A DNA stretch of 64,000 bases from Poecilobothrus nobilitatus (lineage: Eukaryota; Arthropoda; Insecta; Diptera; Dolichopodidae). The stretch spans positions 40,011,398-40,075,397 of the forward strand of contig OX352773.1 of the NCBI GenBank assembly GCA_947095535.1. The letters are read 5' to 3'. The notes under the pieces were generated by a model. It did not search any database. It was given only the letters and a program-made list of their open reading frames with translations, and was not told the origin of the DNA. A program made the translations under genes and the position numbers. Below are positions 11,990 to 23,529 of the stretch, one piece after another (the first letter of the stretch is position 1; each line of letters starts with the position of its first letter).

Positions 11990-12739
11990 TTGAATCTATA
12001 AATTTTTACGTTTTCTATATCTATTTTTTATTTTTTTTAGATCATTGCATAAATTTTTAAACAAATAGATACAAAAAAAAAATAATGGACCCTATACTGC
12101 AATAGTTTGAATTTTTCGGTTCTAATTTTACAACTCATTTCACCTGAACTAGGATAAACAGTCCTTAAGTTTTAATTATGCTATTTCTATTTGCGACGAA
12201 TTATAATATACAAGTTATAATCTTTGGCCTTCCAATTATCGTACTACAAGATTTTCCTGTTATACAGTTTTCGTTTAATTATGAATTTTATCGGCCCTAA
12301 GAAATTCTCTTAAATTATTTATAATAATTTAATCATTTTTCATTTAATTGTTCATTAAATACTATTAAATTACAAGGAGCCAAATCGAATTTTCAAAACT
12401 GCATATTTGTTTACATTTTTTATATTTTTTCTTTAAATCTAATTGATATTTGTTTTTAATAAAGTACATCCAACTAAATATGACTAAAAGAAAATAAACC
12501 TCTTTAAAACCATTTTATTATATCTGACTTAATGTAACAGTCATAGTTATTTTAAGTGATCATTTTTATGTTTATGCTTTAAAAATTGAAAGATTTCCTA
12601 ATTAAATCAAAATATTTAATTTTGAAAATTTAACTAACTTTTTTTATGTTGATTGTTGATTTTGTTGATTGAATCAAAAACTTTTTAATTGGAAATATAT
12701 AAAAGAAGTTGGAAAAATGTTTTTTTTTTATCTCCTGCT
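11990..12739. other. AT-rich non-coding DNA, no gene seen
   Basis: Ordinary AT-rich sequence with poly-A/T tracts. A 64-codon plus-strand frame starting near 12669 runs into the antisense side of the LINE fragment that follows and is a shadow. Confidence 0.75.
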
Positions 12740-13160
12740 TTATTTGTTTGGGAACATGGAGTTTCCACAAAACCTCTCTATTCGTCTGTCTTGCCAAAAC
12801 TTTCTAGTTCATTTTATTTCACTTAGAATTCTCTTATTTCACTTCTTCTCCAAGTCGCTTTAGGACTTCCTACAATTTCTTCTGCCTTAAGGATTCCAGT
12901 TTAATGACTGACGTGCTACTGATATTGTAGGACATCTAAGGATATTATGCCAAATCTTTTTCCATTTTCTTCTTCCAATTTGCATTTCGATCAACTCTTA
13001 ACTGATTAATACCCATAATTCCGCGTTTAATATTCTTTTCGGCCAGAATATTCGCCATATTATTCTTAGACATTAGTTGGGGATGTAACTTTTGTATATG
13101 ATGTTTCCTATTACCAAACGCAGACATCACTTCCGAACAGTAGTACAGAATTTTACGCAC
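12740..13160 (-). mobile_element. C-terminal part of a LINE reverse-transcriptase ORF, decayed
   Basis: Read on the minus strand with several frameshifts and stops, the segment follows the order of a LINE ORF2 C-terminus. First comes ILYYCSEVM (the position of the usual LYG-x-E-x-W block), then CLRIIWRIFWP, then RILNAELW. Next is RRKWKKIWHNILR (usual form RRW-x-WIGH-x-LR), then ARQSLNWNP, and last FWQDRRIERF. I know this order from RTE/CR1-like insect LINEs, and matching each block needs frame changes. A 71-codon open frame over 12945-13160 is in one of these frames only and is not an independent gene. The fragment lacks the catalytic domains and is dead. Confidence 0.8.
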
Positions 13161-15768
13161 GCTTTGAATATTTTAGACGAAAAAAATATTATTTAAAGAA
13201 GTGAAATCAATTTTTGTGTTCAATTAGAACTTCGCCTATACTAAACTAAAAATTGTTAATGTATTTACATAACAAATAATACCTTTTTTTTTTAAAGTAC
13301 CTTACTGTATAAGTCAAAAATTATATTATTTTATTAAAATATTTATAATAAATTATAAACTTACATAAAATATTTAAAATATTTATTTTATTAATATTTA
13401 TTATATTAATTAAAAATTTTTTGTCACCTTTTTAATGAGCATTTCTATAGCTTTGTCACTGATATTGCTATTTTTTATTTTACATCTTCCTGATATCATA
13501 AATAATTTTTTTAACATAAATTGTATTTTACATTATATTAAAATTCTATGAAAGATTACAAAAAACATCAAAATCAAAATAAAAATCAAAGCAAAAAAAA
13601 TAAAAATTTATCTGAAAAACTACTTTAAAGTGTCTTTATTGCTCTCTTGTGAGTCTATGTCTATGAACAACTTCCATTTTTTATTTTTCTTTCTCGGTCT
13701 CACTTCAATTCATAGTAATTAGACATGAAACAACCGCATAAAAAAAGAAAAGAAATAATTTTCTTTTGCTAATGTCTTCAAAGGATGCGACTTATGCTTA
13801 TGCACGTACATATATACAAATAAAAGGGTTTATGCATACAAATACACTAGATGACAAAAACAAAAATAAAAACTTTCTCAATTATATAATTTAATTTCTA
13901 GAATTTTATTTAAAAGAACTTTTGAATTTTAATCAATCATTATATTATGATATCCGTACTTACAGCTGAGTTTTCCATTTACGAATTTTTTTTAATACTT
14001 GTAATTATGGTTTCAAACAATTGCGTTTTAAGTGGAAAATTGATTAGTCAAAAGAAGATATGTTTTATACCAGTATATAAAATAATATATTATGCATGTC
14101 TGTGAAAAAGTATAGTACAAAGTGTAGCTTTGAATAAAAACTTTGAAATTTAAATTATGTTAAAAGTTTGAATGGTCCATTTGTATTTATCAATTTTGAA
14201 GTGCAGATTAGAAACTGCAGTATAAACATTTAAAAGATCAAAAGAATTGAACATTTAAAAGATGATCTAATGAATCCGGAAAGTATAGCTATATAATTTC
14301 AATAGATACAAATAATATTAAATACACAATTCAAATTCAATAAAAAACCAATTTTATTTTTGTAATGTTTGTCGTATGTTTTGTCGTTCACTGTGTATTT
14401 TTTTTATAACATAATTAAATGATAAATTCTAAGTACCATTTTATAGAATATTTAAGTATCTAATTAAAAACTATTTATAATTTTTATCTGTAAGTAATAT
14501 ATATGTAAATTATAAATGTGTATAATAGTTATATAATTATATTATATTGTATAACAGTTTTACATTCAAGAATAAGAATATTTAATATTCATGTTGCAAG
14601 AAAAACAAAACTGAAGGATTTGTCAAAAAAAAAAAAAGGAAAAATACAGGAAATTTTATATTCTTATCGTCTAGGATATGTGCAATTTTTCCAATTACAT
14701 ATATATATATATATTGTAAATGTATATATATATTACATACATATATATTATATTTTATTGTGCTCATATGAATACGGTAATGCAATATTGGAAAATTATT
14801 TTAGAAAATTAATTTTAAAGGAAAAAACCTTAAAGTAATTCTGTATAACGTATATTTAAACGTATAAATAATTAGAAAAGGAAGACATTTTGGAGACATT
14901 TATAGTGGAATATTTTTATTTCCGTTTTGTTTTTTTCTTTGTTTTGTTATTTTTTTTAATTAAATGAACTGTTAGTTAATATTTTGAAGTTTAGTTTGTG
15001 GTTTAAAAAGTGGAATATACAATTTATTATTATATACTTTTATATGTGTATACACGTATTCTTTTATATTATGTACTTATTCATATTAAAATTAACAAGA
15101 ATTTGAAAATAAATGAAGACTTTTAGACAACCTTTTGTTTTTGTTTTTTTTTTTGATAATTTTTGATTGCAAATGTAATTAAGTTTTTGTTTCCGTTTTG
15201 AATATTTAATTAAGTTTTTCTTTTTATAAAAAAAAAAAAAAAAATTAAAATGCAATCAATGGAAAATTAAATGAAAAGTTTTGAATTTTTGTAATATAAT
15301 TATTATTTTCTTTTTTTTAATTTAAATATTTCTCATATATGAATAGATTCTAATTTTTATTAAGATGTTTAGATTTTGTTTTTTTTTTTTAAGATTAAAA
15401 AAAAAATTAAGCATTAAAATTTTTGCGAGAATTAATAATTAAATAAGGATAAAAGACAAGTTATTATCAGGAGATTAGAAAAATATTAATTTTTTTTTTA
15501 ATATAATTAAAATTAAAATAAATACACATTAGAATTACTTTATTTTATAATTACTTTTTAAATATTTGACATGATAAATAAGAACATTAAAGAATAAGGG
15601 ATTTTCGAGTTATTGAACTTATTGAAAATGTGTATTATAAAAATAAAAGGGTTTGTACTCTTAAAAATTCTTAATAAGGTATTGTCATTGAGATTTTGGA
15701 TTAAGATTTATGGATTATATCGGATTCTTTTTTTTTTTTAATTTTATTATTTGTTAATAATATCTTCG
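13161..15768. other. AT-rich non-coding DNA, no gene seen
   Basis: Poly-A/T and TA-rich sequence. The 106-codon plus-strand frame at 14518-14838 is almost entirely I, Y, K, L and N from TATA-rich sequence and is not credible. No repeat could be matched here. Confidence 0.75.
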
Positions 15769-16330
15769 GTTCCGTCAGGGCATAAAGTTATTACAGGAAA
15801 CGAGTCGGTGGATAAGCTAGCAAATCTTGAATGAGAACTTGATACACTTATACTAAGTGTGTAGAATACCTCATATACCTACATACCTGTACAAACCCTT
15901 AAATTTAATATTAAGAAAAATTTACTTTAGCTGGCCAAAGAATGGTGGCTTGCAGGGAAAACAGAGTCTTATGCCCAAATTTGTGTTTAAAAAGATTTAA
16001 ATGTATACTTTTTCTTTCTAAAGCTTTGGTTTGGTTTTGGTTTCTAGACAATTGGTTGGTTTTGTTACGGGCCATTTTCTTACCGGTAGTTATGTTAGAT
16101 AAGATTAGGTATACATCTTGTCCTTAACTGTAGATTTTGCAGAAAAATTGACATTGTATAGAGCTCCAAGGAAAACTCAGAAATATTTCGGTAGTTTCTT
16201 TTCTAAAATATAGATGAACTCTTTGCCATGGATCTTTTCCGTCAGAGTGATATTACTGGGACATAGATTTAGAAAAACTTAACACTAACTCTGGGCGAAT
16301 AGGTTTTCTTAGGTTTTAGAAGGTACACTA
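15769..16330 (+). mobile_element. LINE fragment with RNase H and C-terminal zinc-knuckle remnants
   Basis: The frame from 15769 reads VPSGHKVITGNESVDKLA, the C-terminal RNase H block (P-x-H-x2-I-x-GNE-x2-D-x-LA) of I/Jockey/Loa-group LINEs. Downstream come LAKEWWLAGK, then GHFLTGSYVR (usual GH-x2-L), then NCRFCRK at about 16126-16146 (the first half of the C-terminal zinc knuckle), then APRKTQKYFGSFF. Stops and frameshifts separate these blocks. The fragment at 7985-8161 has the same type of C-terminal block, so the two may come from the same group. A 61-codon frame (15942-16127) in another register is a shadow. Confidence 0.82.
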
Positions 16331-17235
16331 CAGACCTAGAGTCTAGTAATTATTGACACGTTACCTCAATCTTCATCAAATTATAGAACTTTTTTTTAAA
16401 ACAATTTAAATTAAATAGCATTAAACACTTTAATAAAAAAAAATTAATTTTTTTGAACATTCATTTGTTTACATTTTCTTTGTTATTAAAATTATTTCAT
16501 ATTTTTGTTCAAATTTATTTTATCTTTTTGAACTTTTGTATTAGTTATAATTATATTGCAATTATAAAAGTTTTTTAACATTTTGTAAAAATTCATATAG
16601 CTTGAAATAAAGTTAATAACCAAAATTTAAACTTCTTACACAAAATTTGTACAGAATTTAAATAAAAAAGTTTTATTATATAGTTTTAACTTTTATAGTA
16701 AAGAAAAAAAAAAAAATTTTTTTTTTTATTTTAAATAGTCTAAAAAACTTTTGATTGCACTTAAGAAATTGAAGACCAAAATGATGTTATTCAATAAAGA
16801 AAGCACTTAAAAAAATATATTAAAAACTTTCTATATAGATATTCTGTATATATATTTATATATGTATATGATGTAAAAAAAAAATTTTTTTTTTTTGTAT
16901 ATAAAAACTACTGCTTCAATAGAATAATTTTCAAAATTCAAAAAATTCACTATCATTCATAACACTTTTGAACAACATTCACTTTAAAATACTGTGAACG
17001 CTGTTTACTAGATTATAGAACCTTTTTAAGAAGTTTATGTATTTACTATGTATATATATGTATATACATTTGGTTCTATGGGTTCTTGGTTTTGTAATTA
17101 CTTTTTATCTAAAAAAGAAAAAACGGTATCTGCGTTGATGCAGTTGCAAATTAGTTGCAACATTTAGAATAATAAACAAATTTCGTTTTTAACAATACAA
17201 AAAAAAAAGTAAAAAATCAAAATACGAATTTTGAG
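16331..17235. other. AT-rich non-coding DNA, no gene seen
   Basis: Poly-A/T tracts only. The first few dozen bases may still be 3'UTR of the preceding LINE fragment. Confidence 0.7.
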
Positions 17236-17690
17236 GACGATTTTTTAAAATTTACTTATTAGTTTCACTTTGTTCGTTCATCCGTCTTTTCGCTGTTCAC
17301 AACATTTCTGTACCGTTTAAAATAAAGGAATGAAAATTTTATTCATGTATATAAATTTTACATAAAAAATTAATTGTGTGGGACAACATTTTTCCCGGAA
17401 CAATATTTTTATTACGAAGCTACACTCCCTCAAAATTGGAGAAAGTATTATTTTGAAAATTTCATATCCCAGATTCTGTTCAATAGTTTTACAATTTAAC
17501 CATTACCGTTATTATTTTGATTATTATCATATTATTTAACCGTTATCATTTTGAATTTTAAAAGTTACCGTTATATGAAAGAATAATTTTGCAATATTTG
17601 TATACTTTCGTAACTCCGGAACATTTCTAGGTAGAAATTTGAAATTTTAAGACGAAGAAGATCTTTGAAGATAAGTATAAGTTAGCTGCG
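17236..17690 (+). repeat. dispersed repeat family C, copy 1
   Basis: Shares with the copies at 59006-59490 and 61430-62120 (reverse) an opening like TTTACTTATTAGTTTCACT, a degenerate GTCCGTC block, ACCGTTTAAAAT, and ATTACGAAGCTACACTCCC. No terminal inverted repeats, LTRs or coding motifs are visible. It is an old, diverged interspersed repeat of unknown class. Confidence 0.6.
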
Positions 17691-18529
17691 AAAAAAACCT
17701 GTTTAAGAGCAGTGCAAATAGCGATTAATTTTCGTACCTAAAGTTAAAAACTCTTTTGATAAAGTTAACATTTCTTTTAAATAAATTAATAACTCAAATG
17801 CATATACATAAAATAGGTCATTAAGGAATTGTTTCTTTAAATCTATTAAATTCCAAGTCCTGCAATTCTCATCTTAAAAGAAAACTAAACAATAATTAAA
17901 AAAAAAACATCAACGAATTTACTGTATTTTTTTTTAATTAAAAGAGTTTATTTTCTATTTATATCTCTGCCGCAAGGGGAATAAATTTTAAATTGATATA
18001 AAGGTGTTAATTTTCATACCTTTACATTTCATTTTCTTTAAAATTATAAAAGTTTCATTTTCAAAGTTATAAAGTTATATTAGTTGCATAATATTTATTT
18101 ATTTCTAATAGTTAACAACAAGAGTCAATTATCTTTTTGTTTTGTTTTAAATTTTTTTTTTTATTTTTTGATAGTTTAAAAAATTATTATCATAATTTTT
18201 TGTTTTTGTACGAAGAAACGACGTTCAATAGTGTTGCTTTTTAAACAATTTATTGTAATTATATACTGCTGCACGTTGTAATCTACTTATGGCCCTGACT
18301 TTGTAGTAAAATAATAATAATATTAATAAGAATACTAATACCAATAATAACAGTCGCTACAGTGACAGTGGGGGTTGCCTTCAATAATTACCTCATGTAG
18401 TAAGGTGTTATATACTACTACATGTTGTAACTGTTGTAACGGCTATAGTCAAAGTTGGCAAAATAGTAATAATAATAGGCGGATTCATTGTCTCCTTAAA
18501 GTCCCACTCCCAATTCAATGTTTCCGTAT
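17691..18529. other. AT-rich non-coding DNA with a short inverted repeat
   Basis: No gene seen. A perfect 9-bp inverted repeat, CATGTAGTA (18394-18402) and TACTACATG (18416-18424), frames a 13-nt spacer. Sequence from about 18330 on is less AT-rich and may be the upstream part of the repeat at 18530-18770. Confidence 0.6.
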
Positions 18530-18770
18530 CCATTTCCTATCCTTTCCCATCTCTACTCCCTAGCCAATATACTGCGTTCGCAGACAAGGGTTTCATCCCA
18601 TTATATTGGCTAAAGGGGGAAGTGCGTTTAGTCAGTAAGAATCTGATACTAGAAAGGGGGAAATTGGGAAATTGGTGTCTTTGGAAGATTCCCACCTCCC
18701 TTAGGGGGGAAAAAATGCAATTCAAGGGAAAATTTAATATAGTAAGAGAAACTCAAGATTGATATTAGGG
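18530..18770. repeat. dispersed repeat family A/B, copy 1, with conserved hairpin
   Basis: About 160 bp aligns clearly with 32981-33130. Both copies contain TAGCCAATATA and its inverted partner TATATTGGCTA (18561-18571 and 18602-18612) around a GTTTCATCCCATTA loop. Shared downstream blocks are TCAGTAAGAATC, GATACTA, GAAGATTCCCA/GAAGATTTCCA and CTCCCTTAG. This copy is more GC-rich than the other. A 62-codon minus-strand frame crosses it, but the other copy has many stops in that frame, so I treat the unit as non-coding. Class unknown; it could be a MITE or an RNA-derived repeat. Confidence 0.75.
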
Positions 18771-21214
18771 CAGAGAAAACTGCAAAAGCTGCCAAAGTTA
18801 AAATTAAGTGTAGTTTAATATGCAAACCTATAGTTTTCTATTTAACTTTTGACGTACTGCTATGTCACTTTATTGTCCTAGGCGTCTTTTAATAGATTTT
18901 ATAAGTGATGACTAGACGAATTTAATACACTTTTATGGATAGGTTTCAATAAAATTCTTTAGTTTAAGTGAAAATTTATTTGAACTTTTTTTTAAGTTAA
19001 GAAGTTTTATATAGTTTCGTTCATTCATAATACCATCTTGACATCAATTCTTTAGAAAAAATATATTATAGAAATGGAAATTGTAAAAAGCTTGTGCATA
19101 ACTTAAGGGTTCTTAATATTGAATTTTATTATATAAAAAAAAAATTCAACTTTTTCTTTACTTTTTTTTTTTTGTTGCATTTAAGAAACGTATAATGGGA
19201 TTTTTATAACGATAAAGATACTATAAATTAGTTTTTTTTTCTTTGTTGTAACAAATATACTTGTATATATACAATTTTGAATAAAAAAATTTCCTCAGTT
19301 GCAGTTTGTTTTAAGATAGATAAAAAGAGAAAGAAAAAGATTGAAAAGTTTTCTGTAGTTGTTTTGTTTTTTCTTTTTGTATCCAGCGCTCTGTTATCGT
19401 TTTAATTTCGAAGGAAAAAACTACAAGGGATAGTTTCTGGAGACAGTTATAGAAGGCATTTTTTTTCATATAGGAGTACTGAAGATTGCAATTAATTAAA
19501 ATTGTGATAACGTTACCATTTCTTGGATTGGTTTTATTATTTTCTGTCTCGTTGTACATCTAATAATATTCAAAAGCGTATATATAGTATAGTTTATATT
19601 TATGTAATAGTGACGTATTATTATGCTAATATTGTCTCATAATTTTTTGTTTTGTTTTTAGGTTTTTTTTTTTATTGTATATGAAATATGGTAACACTAT
19701 AGCAACAACTATAGTAATTTCCAGACAGACACAATATTATTCTTTTTTTCTAAAAAAAAAAAAAAAGAAAAATATATTGTTTTTTTTTTGGAACTCTTAA
19801 AATTTTTTTTTTTGGTAGTTTGTGGAAATTTCAGGAAGTTTTTGTTGTTTGTGTGTTTATATTTGAGTATCATTTCAATTTATAATATAATATATAGCAT
19901 GTTAGGGGGGGGGCGGGTTTAAGTTATCCGGAGTATCTTTCTTTTTTGGGTCCTTATTCCTGAAGAACTGAACTTTTTATTGAGGAAAAATAAATTTTAA
20001 ATTAAAAGAAAATAGAATAAAACAAAAAAAAAAATTATTTTTCTTTTCTTATACTTTATAAGACAACGTTGGCAATGTTGGTGGTATCTTTAAGATACAT
20101 ATTTTCATAATTGTTTTTGTTGTGTTTCATTTAATTAATCTTAGAAAAAGGATGGGGAAGGGATGGATGGGATGGGTGGAATCTTTATTTATGTATATGA
20201 ATATAAATAATAATAATTGACTATACATAATAATATATGTATATATAATATGGTTATTTATAAATGTTATTATATAATAAAGAGGAAAAGATTGATGAAA
20301 ACAAGTATAGAAAATTAAAGTAAAAGGGAGAAATAAAGAAGAGTATAGAAAAAATAAATGGTAAAAAAAGAAAAAAAAAAGAAAAAAAGTTTTTCCTTTT
20401 GAAGAAAATAATTAAGTAAATCTTTTTTTTTTTTTTTTTCGTTGTTTTTCTGGTTCTTGTTGTTATGTATTTTATATTTATATTTTTACTTTATTTCACT
20501 TTAAAGGTTCTTTTTGTTGGTTTATAAATGTCTCCAGAGACTTGTTTGTGGTTATTATTTTGTTGTAAATATTATAGAATTGTATTGAGTTTGAGAAAAA
20601 GTTTAAAAAGAAAAGAAAAACAAAATTAAAATTTCAACTTTTTTTGTTTTTTTTTTTTTAGGTTTTTCTCAATCTTTTTCACTTAGTTAATAGAGTTAAG
20701 TTAAGATTGATATGAAAAATATATTGAGAGGAGAGCATATACATTATTATTATCGTTTCTATGATAACAGTGATTGTTTTTTTTTTTGATTATTTTTTTG
20801 TACTAAAAATATTCAATTGAATTAATAATTTTTTTTTTTTAGAATTTTCAAAAAGAGTTTTAAGAATTTTTAACAAAAAAAATGTGAAAAAATTAAATAA
20901 AAATATATTAATAAGATATTTAATAATTTGAAATTTTCTCATTTTTCGCTACGTATAAAATAATATTATTTTTCAAAATTTATTTTCTTTAGATAATAAA
21001 TAGATGTTTTTTTTTCGATTGTGCAAAGTTTTTAACACCATTTAAAAGTAAAGATAGAAAATTCATGAGGAATAGGCAGGATTCTGAGGAATAGGCAGAT
21101 AATTTATAAAGATATGGTACTTTATTTTGAAATTAGAAAAACTGGCACCCACAATGGGTATGAAAATTAGATACATCTCTTAGATGTATCTCTATGTACT
21201 TAATTTTTCAAGAG
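18771..21214. other. AT-rich non-coding DNA
   Basis: Poly-T/poly-A tracts dominate. Exceptions are a 9-G run followed by CGGG at 19905-19917 and the G-quadruplex-like segment at 20154-20176. No gene or RNA is recognised; the 82-codon minus-strand frame at 19311-19559 has no motif. Confidence 0.7.
20154..20176 (+). other. potential G-quadruplex motif
   Basis: Four G-runs of at least three bases occur in order: GGGG, AA, GGG, ATGGAT, GGG, AT, GGG. This satisfies the usual G3+N1-7 rule and is striking in DNA this AT-rich. If the region is transcribed from the minus strand, the G-rich strand is the non-transcript strand and could form a quadruplex or R-loop during transcription. It may equally be an imperfect GGAT microsatellite. 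Confidence 0.6.
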
Positions 21215-21391
21215 TTTTTTTTTTTTAGTTCATTTCCCGCTGCCTCATAAATTTGACAAGGAAATTACAAAACCTTTCCTTTTCAGACGTGGCTGTAAAT
21301 GTTGTAAGGGGTCATTTTTCTAACGACGTGTGTGGGATTCGAACGCACATTCCCTCGTAGTTTATCCGCTCAAGTAGGCCACCGAGGCCCC
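21215..21391 (-). mobile_element. tRNA-derived SINE (copy 3), without the box-spacer insert
   Basis: On the minus strand the element begins with GGGGCCTCGGTGGCCTAC at 21391. It has an A box near the complement of 21371-21381, a near-consensus B box GCGTTCGAATCCC (complement of 21334-21346), and the same body as copy 2 (ACACGTCGT, CATTTACAGCC, GGAAATTACA or its equivalent, CATAAAT). It ends in an A-tail (complement of 21215-21226). It lacks the CGTATAAAATACG segment present between the boxes in copies 1 and 2. A clean target-site duplication is not obvious; AGAGTTTTTTT versus GGAGTTTTTTT flanks are similar but T-rich. Confidence 0.88.
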
Positions 21392-23120
21392 TTTTTGGAG
21401 TTTTTTTCTAGTTCTTTAGTAGAGTTAAAAAATAATTGTTTTTTGTTTTTGTTTTTGCTTTGATCTTATTTCATATGATGTTGTAATTGAGTAAGCTGAA
21501 CAGACAAATATACAAATTCATTTCATTAGAAAACTGTATATTATATTTATCCATTCACAAAGTTTTGTTTTTTTTTTGTTTTAATCAAAAACTTTCTTAT
21601 AATAAATTTATTTTTGAAATTTTTTTCATAAAAAATTAATAACTTAGATCTTTAATATTTAATTATATATATTTTAAGATAATTATCAGTTATAAAGGAT
21701 AAAGTCAATTGATGTAATAATAGTATTTTTAATTTATTATATTAAGGATTATTATTCTATATAATATATGAGTTGATTTATCAGAAAATCTTTATATTAT
21801 ATTTTAATTTCTTGTAAGTTTATCCTGAAGAAAAAAAAATTACTCCCATACATAAATTAAAATGAAAAACATTTGGAAAAATCTCTTTTTCAAATTAAAT
21901 TATTTATGTATAATTTAATTTTCTCAAAATAATTAAAAATAATTATTGTCTTTTTCTAAAAGGAAGTCATAGTTTATTTAATAATATAGGTACATGTATA
22001 TAAAAAAAATTATTCAAAGACTGGTACAATATTTTGCGATTTTCTTTAGTATCAAATAAATTTGACGCAATTTAAAATGAACATTTTCAATACAAAATCT
22101 ATTTTAAAAAAAGGATTATTAATAAAATTGAAAATAAAATGTAAAAGTATATTTTTCGAAGTTTATAATAATAAGTAAGTATACAAATAAAATATCCATG
22201 TAATAAAAAATAAACTTTTCATTTTAATACAGTTTTATTTTTTATTTCGTATATTTATATTTATTTTTCAAAGGAAGAAATGAAGAAATGTCCTTCTAAA
22301 TATATAACAGTTTTTCTAAATAAAATACAAAAGAAAATTTTAAAAATACTATACTTATATTTATTTTAAAGAAATAAGTTTAAAATAAACAACACGTTTT
22401 AATATTTATTGTTAGTAGTGCTATCATTGTGGATTAAAAAAAAAAAAATTCTTTTTATTGCAATAGGAAAAAATTATTATGCAGTAGCAATAGCAACAAT
22501 TATTAATGTTTTAACTTTAAGAATAAATATACAGATATTGCTTAGACTAAAAGCCACACGTCAATAAAAATGTCAATAAAATTTTCCAATAAATAAAATA
22601 TTCCTGTTTATTTTTTGCCTTTTTTATTTTGTTAAATTGAATAAAGGCATTTTTATATTTTATTCAATATTTAAGAAAAAAAATATTGGAAAAATAAGAT
22701 ATTTTTTTTTTTTTTTTTTGAAATTGCTCTTATGAGAATTCAAGAAATTATAGAATGTATTTTAATTCTTGTAGAGAATTTATTTATTTATTTATTTATT
22801 TTTTTCAGTTCTATTGCATTATTGGGATTATTTTAAAGGTATTTATTTATTTATTTTGTTATTTGAAAGAAAGTGTTATTGGTGTCAATATAATCAATAA
22901 GTGTTAATTTATTTTTGAATTCAGTTGAATTTATATTCTTCATTTAGAATTTAATAGTTTAGATTAGAGTAGGTATATTTATTATTTGAAAATTTGAAAA
23001 ATGAAACCTAAAAGTATGCAATTATTATGGTATAAAATTTTCATTTCACTGGGTTATTCAAATTTTTATTGAATAATATTGCACTAGATTAATGTATGTA
23101 ATATTAATATAAATAAATAA
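21392..23120. other. AT-rich non-coding DNA, no gene seen
   Basis: Poly-A/T tracts and a (TTTA)n run around 22780-22802. No motif or open frame of interest. Confidence 0.75.
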
Positions 23121-23514
23121 ATTTTTATTCCATTTACTTATTATCTTTCAAACAAATACATATATAGAAAATCAAAATTAACACGAATCGATCATTTCAT
23201 AATTAAATTGATTCGCAATCATTTTGATAGAGCAATTAACACTCCCGAAAATGGTTTAATATCCTATTTATTCTACCATAACGATGAGTATATTAAAAAA
23301 AACATTAAAATCGGGCTTCTTAGCACCCGAACATTTCATCTACCTAGATAAAGTAGGTTTTATACAAAATCAAAACCATGTTCCTCTACTATTTCATTAT
23401 GGTAGAAGGACTACATGTACTAAAATAGAGTTTGATCCAAATAGTGTTGACATTTGCAGTTTAAAATACGACACCCATATTCCAAATAGGGATATGTGTG
23501 TCTATAAAGATTAA
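23121..23514 (+). pseudogene. foreign-looking open segment in two overlapping frames, unknown family
   Basis: One frame is open from 23121 to a TAA at 23349-23351. A second, shifted by +1, is open from 23260 (ATG at 23284) to a TAA at 23512-23514. Both have balanced composition, unlike the F/K/I-rich noise frames nearby. The first contains FDRAINTPENGLISYLF and the second FHYGRRTTCTKIEFDPN followed by a cysteine-containing end (CSLKYDTHIPNRDMC). The DNA is noticeably richer in G+C than its flanks. This suggests a once-coding sequence broken by a frameshift. I cannot name the family. A transposon protein, an integrated viral gene or a host exon relic are all open. No convincing splice sites bound it. 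Confidence 0.45.
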
Positions 23515-23529
23515 TGGTGGCTAAAAAAT

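Noticed and set aside
12945..13160. 71-codon minus-strand frame as a small gene
   Set aside because: It begins with GTG and is one register of a LINE fragment whose other conserved blocks lie in the other frames.
14518..14838. 106-codon plus-strand frame
   Set aside because: Mostly I/Y/K translation of TATA-rich sequence, with a competing frame on the other strand.
19905..19917. G9-C-G3 run as a quadruplex
   Set aside because: Only three separable G-runs of three are available, so it misses the four-run rule.
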